Source: Streptomyces sp. DG2A-72 (GTDB taxonomy: Bacteria > Actinomycetota > Actinomycetes > Streptomycetales > Streptomycetaceae). Taken from it: a stretch of 64,000 nt of DNA. A model generated the notes under the pieces. It was not told the DNA's origin and did not search any database. It saw only the letters and a list, made by a program, of their open reading frames with translations. The stretch covers positions 8,642,001 to 8,706,000 of the forward strand of contig NZ_JASTLC010000001.1 in the NCBI RefSeq assembly GCF_030499575.1, read 5' to 3'. The number at the start of each line of letters is the position of its first letter. Position 1 is the first letter of the stretch. Shown here piece after piece: positions 36,116 to 44,428 of this stretch. A program made the translations under genes and the position numbers.

Positions 36116-37120
36116 GTGACCCAGAACCACATACCCGCACCCGACAAGAGCCTGCGCATCCTCAGCACCAGCGACCTCGCCGGCATCGACATCTCCCTCG
36201 CCGACGTCGTCGACGTGGTCGAGCAGGCCTACCGCACCCTTGCCGACGGCAAGTCGGCCAACCCGCGCAAGCTCACCGTCAAGCCCGAGGACGGCCACTC
36301 CGTCTCGTACGCCATGCTCGGCCGCGACGGTGTGCGGGGCGTCGTCGCGGTCAAGACGTCGTACAAGCACGGCCTGGACAAGGGCCGGGACGAGCAGCAC
36401 TACTACACGACCCTGACCATCTACGACGACACCACCGGCCTGCCGGTCGCGATGATGGACTGCGGCCGCATCGGCTCGCTGCGCACCCCGGCCGTCTCCG
36501 CACTGCTCGCCCGCGAGTGCGCGGCCCTCGGCAGCCGCAGCGCCCTCGTCATCGGCACCGGGACGCAGGGGCGACTGGCCCTGCCCTTCCTGCTCACCAC
36601 GCTGCCGCAGCTGGACCGGCTCATGGTGTACGGCACTCACCCGGAAGGTCTCGCGGCGGTGCGGGAGCGGTTCCACCACTACTTCCCGGAGCGGGAGTTG
36701 GAGGTCGTGGAGGACGTACGGGCCGCGGCTTCCGATGCCGATGTCGTGGTCGCCACCGCGGGCAACCACACCCCGGCCGCCGTGGAGTCCGACGACCTGA
36801 AGCCCGGCGCGCTGTCCATCCTGGTCGGCCACGGCATCGCGCCCTCCACCCTCCAGCGGGCGGATCGCGTCATCGCCACAAGCGAGGCCCAGATGAAGGT
36901 CACCGGCACCGACATGACCGACGCCAACGGCAACTTCCCGCCCGTCGACGCCGAGTTCCCCGAAGTCCTGGCCGGGCGGGCGCGGGGGCGGCACACGCCG
37001 GACGAGCGGATCTTCGCGTACAACAGCGGTCTGGTGGTCACCGACATCGCGCTCGGCCACCGGTTCGCACAGCTCGCCATCGAGCAGGGGCTGGGAACGC
37101 GGGTGTCGGTGTGGCAGTGA
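36116..37120 (+). CDS. Ornithine cyclodeaminase/SbnB-family dehydrogenase
   Basis: The 334-residue member of the mu-crystallin/ornithine cyclodeaminase family shows the N-terminal dimerisation part, the MMDCGRIGSLRTPAVSALLA segment and a Rossmann NAD site (ALVIGTGTQGRLALPFL). In staphyloferrin B synthesis SbnB oxidatively releases 2,3-diaminopropionate from the SbnA product. The SbnA-like gene in the same operon makes that role plausible, though ornithine cyclodeaminase or opine dehydrogenase activity is possible. GGAGGG lies 7 bp before GTG 36116. The next gene overlaps its stop by 4 bp. Confidence 0.82.
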   Translation: MTQNHIPAPDKSLRILSTSDLAGIDISLADVVDVVEQAYRTLADGKSANPRKLTVKPEDGHSVSYAMLGRDGVRGVVAVKTSYKHGLDKGRDEQHYYTTLTIYDDTTGLPVAMMDCGRIGSLRTPAVSALLARECAALGSRSALVIGTGTQGRLALPFLLTTLPQLDRLMVYGTHPEGLAAVRERFHHYFPERELEVVEDVRAAASDADVVVATAGNHTPAAVESDDLKPGALSILVGHGIAPSTLQRADRVIATSEAQMKVTGTDMTDANGNFPPVDAEFPEVLAGRARGRHTPDERIFAYNSGLVVTDIALGHRFAQLAIEQGLGTRVSVWQ

Positions 37121-38457
37121 GCGCCTCTCCTGTGTCCGCATCCCTTTCGTCCGCTCCTCCCTTGCCCGCCCACCCGGACCCCGAGTTGGAGGCGATCCTC
37201 GGCAGCGGACTTCCGCACGAGCTGTCGTACGCCCTCGGCGGTCCGTTCCACCTGCTGCTGCCCGACCGCTTCGACGCCAACGCCGCCGCTTTCCGGGCGG
37301 TGTTGGCGGAGGCGGGCGTCGAGGGGCGCGTGTACTACGCGAAGAAGGCGAACAAGGCGGCGGCGTGGATCGAGCGCTGCGCCCTGACCGGCACGGGCGT
37401 CGATGTGGCCAGCGCCGGTGAGCTGCGGGACGCCCTCGGGTGCGGGGTTCGCGGCGAGGGCATCGTGGTGACCGGGCCCGCCAAGGCCGACGGGCTGCTG
37501 CGGGTCGCCGTGCTCCAGGGGTGCCTGATCGCGGTGGACGCCCTCGACGAACTGGACCGGATCATCGCCCTCGGGCGCCCCGCGCGGGTGCTGCTGCGGC
37601 GGCTTCCCCCTGCCCAGCCGCACAGCCGATTCGGGCTGGACGACGGGGAGTTGGAGACGGCGCTCGTACGGTGCCGGGAAGCAGGCCTGGTGATGGAGGG
37701 CTTCTCCTTCCATCTCTCCGGCTACGACCCGCAGGCTCGGGCCGAACTCGCCGCCGAACTGGTCGACTTGTGCCTCAAGGCACGGACGCTCGGCCTGCGC
37801 GCCGACCGGATCAGCATCGGCGGCGGATTCGCCGTCGACTACACGGACGCCGAGCACTGGGAGCGCTATCTGCGCGAACAGCGGCCCGAGCACTATCACG
37901 CGGGCAAGTCCTTCGCTCCGGCGGACTTCTACCCGTACCACTCGCCGGTGGCCGGTCCCGACGCGCTGCGCGCGGTGCTGGCCTCGGACGGCCTCGCCGG
38001 GCGGCTGCGTGAGGCGGGCGTGCAGCTGCTGCTGGAGCCCGGGCGGGCGTTGCTGGACCGGGCCGGGTGCACGGTGTTCCGCGTCCAAGGGGTGAAGGAT
38101 CGCAGCGGGTACGGCATCGTCACCGTGGACGGCAGCAGTCTCAGCCTGTCCGAGCAGTGGTTCAGCAGTGAGTATCTGCCGGATCCGGTGCTGCTGCCGG
38201 TCGCTGGGGCCTCGGAGCCGTACGCCGCCTGTGTCGGTGGTGCCACCTGTCTGGAGTCCGACATGGTCACCTGGCGCAAGGTGCGCCTGTCTGCTCGCCC
38301 GGCCCTCGGTGACCTGCTGGTGTACCCCAACACCGCCGGATACCAGATGGACTCCAACGAGTCCCCGTTCCATGACCTCCCGCTCCCCCCGAAGGTCGTC
38401 CTCGACACCGCCGGCGATCGCGTCCGCTGGCGGCTCGACCGCCATCCACCCGCCTGA
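37117..38457 (+). CDS. PLP-dependent decarboxylase, ornithine/diaminopimelate family (SbnH-like)
   Basis: The 446-residue fold-type III decarboxylase has an alanine-racemase-like barrel. Lys77 in VYYAKKANK is the Schiff-base Lys, HSRFGLDD and FHLSGYDPQA follow, and ISIGGGFAVDY is the glycine-rich phosphate site. The C-terminal active-site Cys motif is CVGGATCLESDM. SbnH decarboxylates a citryl-diaminopropionate intermediate; DAP and ornithine decarboxylases are relatives. GTG 37117 overlaps the preceding stop. In this operon it probably removes a carboxylate from a diamino-acid intermediate. Confidence 0.83.
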   Translation: MSASPVSASLSSAPPLPAHPDPELEAILGSGLPHELSYALGGPFHLLLPDRFDANAAAFRAVLAEAGVEGRVYYAKKANKAAAWIERCALTGTGVDVASAGELRDALGCGVRGEGIVVTGPAKADGLLRVAVLQGCLIAVDALDELDRIIALGRPARVLLRRLPPAQPHSRFGLDDGELETALVRCREAGLVMEGFSFHLSGYDPQARAELAAELVDLCLKARTLGLRADRISIGGGFAVDYTDAEHWERYLREQRPEHYHAGKSFAPADFYPYHSPVAGPDALRAVLASDGLAGRLREAGVQLLLEPGRALLDRAGCTVFRVQGVKDRSGYGIVTVDGSSLSLSEQWFSSEYLPDPVLLPVAGASEPYAACVGGATCLESDMVTWRKVRLSARPALGDLLVYPNTAGYQMDSNESPFHDLPLPPKVVLDTAGDRVRWRLDRHPPA

Positions 38458-38487
38458 CTCTCCCTACCCGAACTCTGGAGCCATCCG

Positions 38488-39516
38488 ATGGACAAGGCGC
38501 TCTCGCGTCCCGCCGTGGTCAGCCGTGTCTCCGACCTCATCGGCCACACCCCGCTGTTCGAGCTGTGCCGCACCGGCGACGGCAGCCGACTGCTGCTGAA
38601 ACTCGAGCAGTTCAACCCCACCGGCACCGCGAAGATCCGCATGGCACGCCAGATGGTCCTCGACGCCGAGGAACGCGGGCTGCTGGGCCCCGGCGGCCGG
38701 ATCGTCGAGTCCACCTCCGGCAACACCGGCCTCGGTCTCGCCGTGATCGCCGCCGAACGCGGCTACACCTTCACCGCCGTCGTCGACCACCACGCCGCCG
38801 CCGACAAGCTGCGCGGCATGAAGGCGCTGGGCGCCGAACTCGTCTACGTCGCCGACGAGGGCGACGAGGAGCTGGCCACCGCCGCCCGCGAGGAGTTCGC
38901 CGAGAAGCTGGCCGCCGAGAGCGACAACGCCTACTTCACCGAGCAGCACAACAACCCGGCCAACGGCGTGGGCTACTACCCCGTGGCGCATGAACTCGAC
39001 GCCGCCCTGGACGGCCGTATCGACATATTGATAGGCGCCGTAGGGACCGGCGGCGGGCTCTTCGGCACCGGGGGAGAGCTGCGCAGGACCGTGCCCGGGG
39101 TGCGGATCGTCGGGGTCGAGCCCAAGGGGTCGATCGCCTTCGGGCCGCCCGCCCACGACTACTACCAGTCCGGCACCGGCACGCCCGAGGGCGCCACCAT
39201 CGGCGCCATGGTCGACTACGACCTGCTGGACGAGGGCGCGAAGGTCGGCGACGTCGAGGCGTTCGCCACCGCACGGGTCCTCGCCCGTCGCCTCGGGCTG
39301 CTCATCGGCGGCTCCGCGGGCGGGGTGGTGTACGAGGCGCTGACCCGGATGCCCGCGCTCGCCCCCGGCACGACTATGGTCGCCCTGATCAATGACGGCG
39401 GGGAGAAATACATGGACACCGTCTTCAACGACGACTGGATGAACGCCCGCCGGCTCATCGACCCCGACATCGAGCACGAGGTGGACGAGCTGCTCACCAA
39501 ACTTCGCGAGAACTGA
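38488..39516 (+). CDS. PLP-dependent cysteine-synthase family enzyme, SbnA-like
   Basis: The 342-residue fold-type II protein has Lys49 in QFNPTGTAKIRMARQM as Schiff-base Lys, the canonical phosphate loop VESTSGNTGLGLA, and GAVGTGGGLFGTGGELRR as the second loop. SbnA joins O-phosphoserine with glutamate; cysteine synthase uses sulfide. No CysE or sulfur gene is adjacent, and the SbnB-like partner in the operon favours C-N bond formation. GGAG precedes ATG 38488, and the spacer to the decarboxylase is 30 bp. Confidence 0.85.
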   Translation: MDKALSRPAVVSRVSDLIGHTPLFELCRTGDGSRLLLKLEQFNPTGTAKIRMARQMVLDAEERGLLGPGGRIVESTSGNTGLGLAVIAAERGYTFTAVVDHHAAADKLRGMKALGAELVYVADEGDEELATAAREEFAEKLAAESDNAYFTEQHNNPANGVGYYPVAHELDAALDGRIDILIGAVGTGGGLFGTGGELRRTVPGVRIVGVEPKGSIAFGPPAHDYYQSGTGTPEGATIGAMVDYDLLDEGAKVGDVEAFATARVLARRLGLLIGGSAGGVVYEALTRMPALAPGTTMVALINDGGEKYMDTVFNDDWMNARRLIDPDIEHEVDELLTKLREN

Positions 39517-39521
39517 CACCG

Positions 39522-40910
39522 ATGCCGACACAGCTCACCGCTCTGCTGCGCGACAGCCGCGCCCTGGCCGCCCTGGCCGTACCGCTCGCCCTGACCCAGC
39601 TGGCCCAGGTCGCCCTCACCACCACCGACACGGTGATGATGGGCCTGATGGGCACCGAGGCCCTGGCCGGCGGCGGCCTGGCGATGGTCATCTTCAACCA
39701 GCTGCGCACCATGGGCGTCGGCATGGTCACCGCCGTCGGCAACCAGGTCTCCGCGGCCTCCGCCCATGCCGAGGACGAGACGCTCTCGCAGGAGGCGGCC
39801 GAGGAGGTCCGGGACGTCGTACGCGCCGCCCTCGCGCTCGCCACCCTCTCCGGGGTCGTCGGCGCGGTCGTCATCCTGCTGATCGGGCAGGCCGTCGCCT
39901 TCCTCGGCCAGGACCCCGAGGTCGTCGAGACCGCCTGGCCCGTGCTGCTCGCGCTCGCGCCCGGGCTGATCCCCTGCCTGTGGTTCCAGGTGATACGCCA
40001 GTTCACAGTCGGCATGCGCCGCCCCCAGGCCCTGCTGCAGATCACCATCGCGTCCGTCGCCGTCAACGCCGGCCTCAACTGGGCGCTCATCCACGGCACT
40101 TGGATACTGCCCGAGCTGGGCCTGCCCGGCATCGGCATCTCCACGTCCCTGGTGTACGCGCTGACCTGCGTGGCCCTGTACGCCTCCGCCCGCCGCGACC
40201 CGCAGCTCGCCCCGCTGCTGGACTTCCGCATCTGGAAGGCCCGCCCCGCGACCCTGCGCCGCCTGACCGGCCTGGGTGTCCCGATCGCCGCCACCTACGG
40301 CTCCGAGGCCGGGTTCTTCTCCGTCGTCGCCCTGCTGATCGGCACCTTCGGCAGCGCCGCGCTGGCCGCCCACACCGCCGTCAACCAGCTCATCTACATC
40401 GTCTTCCAGATCGCCGTCGGCCTGTCCCACGCCGCGTCCATCAACGTCAGCCGGGAACTCGCCCTCGACCGGGTCGACGCGGCGCAGCGCATCAAGAACA
40501 CGGCGCTGGCGTGCGCGGCGGCGGTGATGGCGTTGGTCGGCGTGCTGTACCTGACCATCCCCGAGCTGGTCCTGCGCCCGTTCCTGGACGCGTCGTCCAA
40601 CGCCGAGGACATCGCCACGAACCTGCTGCTCGTCGCCGCCGTCCTGCAGTTCTTCGACTGCGCGCAGAACATCGGCGTCGGTCTGTTGCGTGGCCTCGAC
40701 GACACCAAGAGCGGCTTCCGTATCACCCTCGTCGGCTACTGGCTGATCGGGCTGCCCGCGGCCTGGATCTTCGGCAGCCTGGCGGGCTGGGACACGGTGG
40801 GTGTCTGGCTGGGGCTGCTGACGGGGCTGGCCGCGACGGCGATCCTGCTGCTACGGCGCTACAGCCGGGCCCTGTCCCTGCGGGTGAGCCGGCAGTCGGC
40901 CGCGGCATAA
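39522..40910 (+). CDS. MATE-family efflux transporter
   Basis: The 462-residue protein has about 12 membrane helices in two homologous halves, with MATE hallmarks such as ALTQLAQVALTTTDTVMMG at the start and TAVNQLIYIVFQIAVGLSHA at the second half. It starts 5 bp after the SbnA-like gene and is the last member of the iron-controlled operon. It is therefore the likely exporter of the product, the role MFS proteins play in staphyloferrin clusters. It could be a drug exporter, but the operon position argues against that. Confidence 0.9.
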   Translation: MPTQLTALLRDSRALAALAVPLALTQLAQVALTTTDTVMMGLMGTEALAGGGLAMVIFNQLRTMGVGMVTAVGNQVSAASAHAEDETLSQEAAEEVRDVVRAALALATLSGVVGAVVILLIGQAVAFLGQDPEVVETAWPVLLALAPGLIPCLWFQVIRQFTVGMRRPQALLQITIASVAVNAGLNWALIHGTWILPELGLPGIGISTSLVYALTCVALYASARRDPQLAPLLDFRIWKARPATLRRLTGLGVPIAATYGSEAGFFSVVALLIGTFGSAALAAHTAVNQLIYIVFQIAVGLSHAASINVSRELALDRVDAAQRIKNTALACAAAVMALVGVLYLTIPELVLRPFLDASSNAEDIATNLLLVAAVLQFFDCAQNIGVGLLRGLDDTKSGFRITLVGYWLIGLPAAWIFGSLAGWDTVGVWLGLLTGLAATAILLLRRYSRALSLRVSRQSAAA

Positions 40911-41011
40911 CGGCATGTGATCCGCCCGGCCCCAGGGCACGCGAGGTCCATGTCGGATTCTCGCCAGCCAGGCGCCGGGCGGTGACCCATGCTGGAGGCT
41001 TGCAGAACGCG

Positions 41012-42484
41012 ATGCACACCGACTGGGAGCGGTGCGTGCGCGCCGTCCAGTCCAAGGACGCGCGTTTCGACGGCTGGTTCTTCACGGCCGTCGTCACCAC
41101 CCGTATCTACTGCCGGCCCAGCTGCCCCGTCGTGCCGCCCAAGCCGGAGAACATGACCTTCTACCCCAGCGCTGCCGCCTGCCAGCAGGCCGGCTTCCGG
41201 GCCTGCAAGCGCTGCCGCCCCGACACCAGCCCCGGCTCACCGGAGTGGAACCAGCGCGCCGACCTCGTGGCCCGCGCGATGCGCCTGATCGCCGACGGTG
41301 TGGTGGACCGCGAGGGCGTCCCCGGCCTCGCCGCCCGCCTCGGCTACAGCACCCGCCAGGTCGAACGCCAGCTCCTGGCCGAACTGGGCGCGGGCCCGCT
41401 CGCCGTGGCCCGCGCCCAACGCGCCCAGACGGCAAGGCTGTTGATCGAGACGACCCCACTGCCGATGGCGGAGATCGCCTTCGCGGCGGGCTTCTCCTCC
41501 ATCCGCACCTTCAACGACACCGTGCGCGAGGTCTTCGCCCTCTCCCCGAGCGAGCTGCGCACCCGCGTGCCCATGTCTCGCGGCGCTCAGGGCACGCCGG
41601 GCGTGCTGACCCTCCGCCTCCCCTTCCGCGCCCCCCTCAACCCCAACAACCTCTTCGGCCACCTCGCGGCCACCGCCGTACCCGGGGTGGAGGAGTGGCG
41701 GGACGGCGCGTACCGCCGGACGCTCAGACTGCCGTACGGCCATGGCATCGTCTCCCTGGCTCCCGAGCCGGACCACATCGCCTGCCGTCTCACCCTCAGT
41801 GACCTGCGTGACCTGCCCGTCGCGATCAGCCGGTGCCGCCGCATGCTGGACCTGGACGCGGACCCGGTCGCGGTGGACGAGCAGCTCCGCGCGGACCCGG
41901 TCCTGACGCCCCTCGTCGACAAGGCTCCCGGCCGCCGTGTCCCGCGCACCGTGGACGAGGCCGAGTTCGCGATCCGCGCGGTCCTCGGCCAACAAGTTTC
42001 CACCGCGGCGGCCCGCACGCACGCGGCCCGCATCGTCACCGCCCACGGCGAGCAGGTGGACGACCCGGAGGGCGGCCTGACTCACCTGTTCCCGTCGCCT
42101 CAGGCACTGGCCGCGTTGGACCCGGAGTCGCTGGCGATGCCGCGCACCCGCCGTACCACCTTCACGACGTTGGTCCGCGAACTCGCCGACGGCAAGCTGC
42201 ACTTGGGCGTGGACAACGAGTGGACGGAAACCCGTTCCCGCCTGCTGTCCCTGCCGGGCTTCGGCCCCTGGACGGTCGACGTCATCGCCATGCGCGCCCT
42301 CGGCGACCCCGACGCGTTCCTCCCCACGGACCTCGGAATCCGCCGCGCGGCCCAGGAGCTGGGCCTGCCTTCCACTCCCGCGGCACTCACGGCACGGGCG
42401 GCGGCCTGGGCGCCGTGGCGGGCGTACGCGGTCCAGTACCTGTGGGCGACCGACAGCCACCCGATCAACTTCCTTCCTGTCTAA
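41012..42484 (+). CDS. alkA: Ada/AlkA fusion: DNA-3-methyladenine glycosylase with regulatory domain
   Basis: In 490 residues, an Ada zinc domain comes first (Cys34, Cys38, Cys65, Cys68 in IYCRPSCPVV and FRACKRCRPD). An AraC-type helix-turn-helix pair follows (LGYSTRQVERQLLAELG, IAFAAGFSSIRTFN), then the AlkA N-terminal domain and an HhH-GPD glycosylase (LPGFGPWTVDVIAMRALG, catalytic Asp in FLPTDLG). It excises alkylated bases and probably senses methyl damage through Cys methylation to activate itself. Start ATG 41012 has GGAGG 13 bp upstream; GTG 40982 is possible. The Ogt gene follows 10 bp later. Confidence 0.93.
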   Translation: MHTDWERCVRAVQSKDARFDGWFFTAVVTTRIYCRPSCPVVPPKPENMTFYPSAAACQQAGFRACKRCRPDTSPGSPEWNQRADLVARAMRLIADGVVDREGVPGLAARLGYSTRQVERQLLAELGAGPLAVARAQRAQTARLLIETTPLPMAEIAFAAGFSSIRTFNDTVREVFALSPSELRTRVPMSRGAQGTPGVLTLRLPFRAPLNPNNLFGHLAATAVPGVEEWRDGAYRRTLRLPYGHGIVSLAPEPDHIACRLTLSDLRDLPVAISRCRRMLDLDADPVAVDEQLRADPVLTPLVDKAPGRRVPRTVDEAEFAIRAVLGQQVSTAAARTHAARIVTAHGEQVDDPEGGLTHLFPSPQALAALDPESLAMPRTRRTTFTTLVRELADGKLHLGVDNEWTETRSRLLSLPGFGPWTVDVIAMRALGDPDAFLPTDLGIRRAAQELGLPSTPAALTARAAAWAPWRAYAVQYLWATDSHPINFLPV

Positions 42485-42494
42485 GGACTTTGCA

Positions 42495-42977
42495 GTGAAG
42501 CAGCACACCGTGATCGACAGCCCGTACGGCCCCCTGACCCTCGTCGCCGACGACGGCACCCTCTGCGGCCTCTACATGACCGGCCAACGCCACCGCCCAC
42601 CGGAGGAGTCCTTCGGTACGCGAGAGGACACCCTGTTCTCCGAAGCCGAGGACCAGCTGAAGGCGTACTTCGCAGGCGAGCTGAAGGAGTTCACCCTCGA
42701 ACTCCGCCTGCACGGCACACCGTTCCAACGCACCGTCTGGGACCAGCTCCGCAAGATCCCCTACGGCGAGACTCGCTCCTACGGCGACCTCGCCGACGCC
42801 CTCGGCAACCCCGGCGCCTCCCGCGCCGTCGGCCTCGCCAACGGCAAGAACCCCATCGGCATCATCGTCCCCTGCCACCGCGTCGTAGGCGCGGGCGGCA
42901 GCCTCACCGGCTACGGCGGCGGCTTGGAACGCAAGCGGCGGCTGCTGGAGTTCGAGGGCGGGGCGGCGCTGTTCTGA
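42495..42977 (+). CDS. ogt: Methylated-DNA-[protein]-cysteine S-methyltransferase
   Basis: The 160-residue protein removes methyl groups from O6-methylguanine by transfer to its own Cys127 in the PCHRV motif (GIIVPCHRVVGAGGSLTGYGGGL). An N-terminal RNase-H-like half and the helix-turn-helix around YGETRSYGDLADALG are present. The start is GTG 42495. It forms an alkylation-repair operon with the Ada/AlkA gene. It converges with the sirtuin gene 15 bp away. Confidence 0.95.
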   Translation: MKQHTVIDSPYGPLTLVADDGTLCGLYMTGQRHRPPEESFGTREDTLFSEAEDQLKAYFAGELKEFTLELRLHGTPFQRTVWDQLRKIPYGETRSYGDLADALGNPGASRAVGLANGKNPIGIIVPCHRVVGAGGSLTGYGGGLERKRRLLEFEGGAALF

Positions 42978-42992
42978 CCACCCAAGCGGCAG

Positions 42993-43721
42993 TCAATCGG
43001 TACCCACCGTGCGCAGCAGCTGTGGCAGTGCTGTGCCGATGGGCTCGCGGATGACGTCGTCGGCGAGTTCGTCGTACGGCGTCGGCTCGGCGTTGACGAT
43101 GACGAGCCGTGCGCCGTGATCGGCGGCGACGCCGGCTAGTCCTGCCGCGGGCTGGACCTGGAGGCTGCTGCCGACGGCGATGAAGACCTGGCAGGCCTTG
43201 GTGATGGCGAGGGCCTCGCCGAGGACGACCGGGTCGAGCCGCTCGCCGAACATGACGGTGGCCGACTTGAGGATGCCGCCGCACTCCAGGCACGGCGGGT
43301 CTTCTTCGCCGGCCTCGACACGGGCGATCGCGTCCTCCATCGGGCCCCGGGCCTGGCACCCGGTGCACACGAAACTGCGCGCGCTGCCATGGAGCTCGAG
43401 CACCTTGCGGGCGGGCATTCCGGCGAGCTGGTGGAGCCCGTCGACGTTCTGCGTGATGACCCTGACCGGCACTCCGGACTTCTCCAGCTCGGCCACGGCC
43501 CGGTGCGCCGCGTTGGGCTCGGCCTTCAGCGTCCGGTTCTTGCGCCGCATCTGCCACGAACGGCGCCGGATCTCCGGGTCGCCCATGTAGTACTCGTACG
43601 TCACGAGCTTCTCGGCCTCCGGATCTCGCCGCCACAGCCCGTTGGGGCCGCGATAGTCAGGGATTCCTGAGTCGGTGGAGATACCGGCGCCACTGAGGAT
43701 GGCGACGAGAGGCTTGGTCAT
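42993..43721 (-). CDS. cobB: Sir2-family NAD-dependent protein deacylase
   Basis: The 242-residue sirtuin has the NAD loop GAGISTDSGIPDYRG, the TQNVDGLHQLAG motif, catalytic His111 (LELHGSARSF) and a zinc site of Cys119, Cys122, Cys144 and Cys147. VGSSLQVQPAAGL and VIVNAEPTPYD complete the Rossmann part. It removes acyl groups from lysines and releases nicotinamide and O-acyl-ADP-ribose. It is monocistronic or the promoter-proximal gene of a short run; no operator was recognised. Confidence 0.95.
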   Translation of the reverse strand: MTKPLVAILSGAGISTDSGIPDYRGPNGLWRRDPEAEKLVTYEYYMGDPEIRRRSWQMRRKNRTLKAEPNAAHRAVAELEKSGVPVRVITQNVDGLHQLAGMPARKVLELHGSARSFVCTGCQARGPMEDAIARVEAGEEDPPCLECGGILKSATVMFGERLDPVVLGEALAITKACQVFIAVGSSLQVQPAAGLAGVAADHGARLVIVNAEPTPYDELADDVIREPIGTALPQLLRTVGTD

Positions 43722-43838
43722 GGCACCGAGAGTAGGACGGGGGCGCCGGTGGCGGCGACCGGGTATCGGGGGCGGTGCGTGAGGTGGACGCGAAATCCCG
43801 GGATGTCGAGGGCTGAGAGCCCGAGCCCGTCCCGTCCG

Positions 43839-44330
43839 TCAGCCCACGCGGTGGCCGTTCTCCAGTTCCGCCGTGCCCGAGCCGTCCGCCAGGACGTCCA
43901 GAGCGGCCAGGACGCGGCGGCCCAGGGAGCCCGGCAGATGGGCGGTGAGTTCCTCGCGGGGGACGAGGCGCCAGGACAGGAGTTCCTCTTCTTGCAGGCG
44001 GATGGACTTCAGGTCGTCCTCGCCGAGGACGCCGCCGTCGTAGAGGTAGGCCACGAGCGGAGGGTGGGCCGTGCCGTGCACCCAGTCCACCGCCAGCAGG
44101 CGGCCGAGTTCGACGTCGAGGCCGATCTCCTCGGCGGTCTCGCGGCGCGCGCCCTGCCGTGGGGTCTCCCCGTCGTCGGACTCGATCGTGCCGCCGGGAA
44201 GCGCCCAGCCCTCACGGTAGTTCGGCTCGACGAGCAGCACCCGGCCCTCGGCGTCGAGGAAGAGAGCGGCGGCCCCGGCGAGGACACGGGGCAGGCCCGC
44301 GATGTACGTGGCGAAGTCTGGAGTGGTCAC
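43839..44330 (-). CDS. Nudix hydrolase
   Basis: The 163-residue Nudix protein has its box visible as ALPGGTIESDDGETPRQGA followed by RRETAEEIG. The REtaEE core is intact; there is a two-residue insertion between the first Gly pair and the conserved GE. The start GTG 44330 (VTTPDF) is chosen because the family fold begins there and the frame upstream is only a shadow of the next gene. The substrate could be ADP-ribose or another nucleoside diphosphate derivative. Confidence 0.85.
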   Translation of the reverse strand: MTTPDFATYIAGLPRVLAGAAALFLDAEGRVLLVEPNYREGWALPGGTIESDDGETPRQGARRETAEEIGLDVELGRLLAVDWVHGTAHPPLVAYLYDGGVLGEDDLKSIRLQEEELLSWRLVPREELTAHLPGSLGRRVLAALDVLADGSGTAELENGHRVG

Positions 44331-44428
44331 GCAGGAAGGGTAACCAGCTGCCCAGCCGCGCCCCGGGCGCAAACCGGGTCGACAGCCTGAAGGCCGGCAC
44401 GGCATACGCGGACGCCGCGCCCTGATCC

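Noticed and set aside
38488..39516. The SbnA-like gene as the housekeeping cysteine synthase
   Set aside because: It is embedded in an iron-boxed operon with SbnB- and SbnH-like genes and has no sulfur-assimilation neighbour. Cysteine synthase remains possible on sequence alone.
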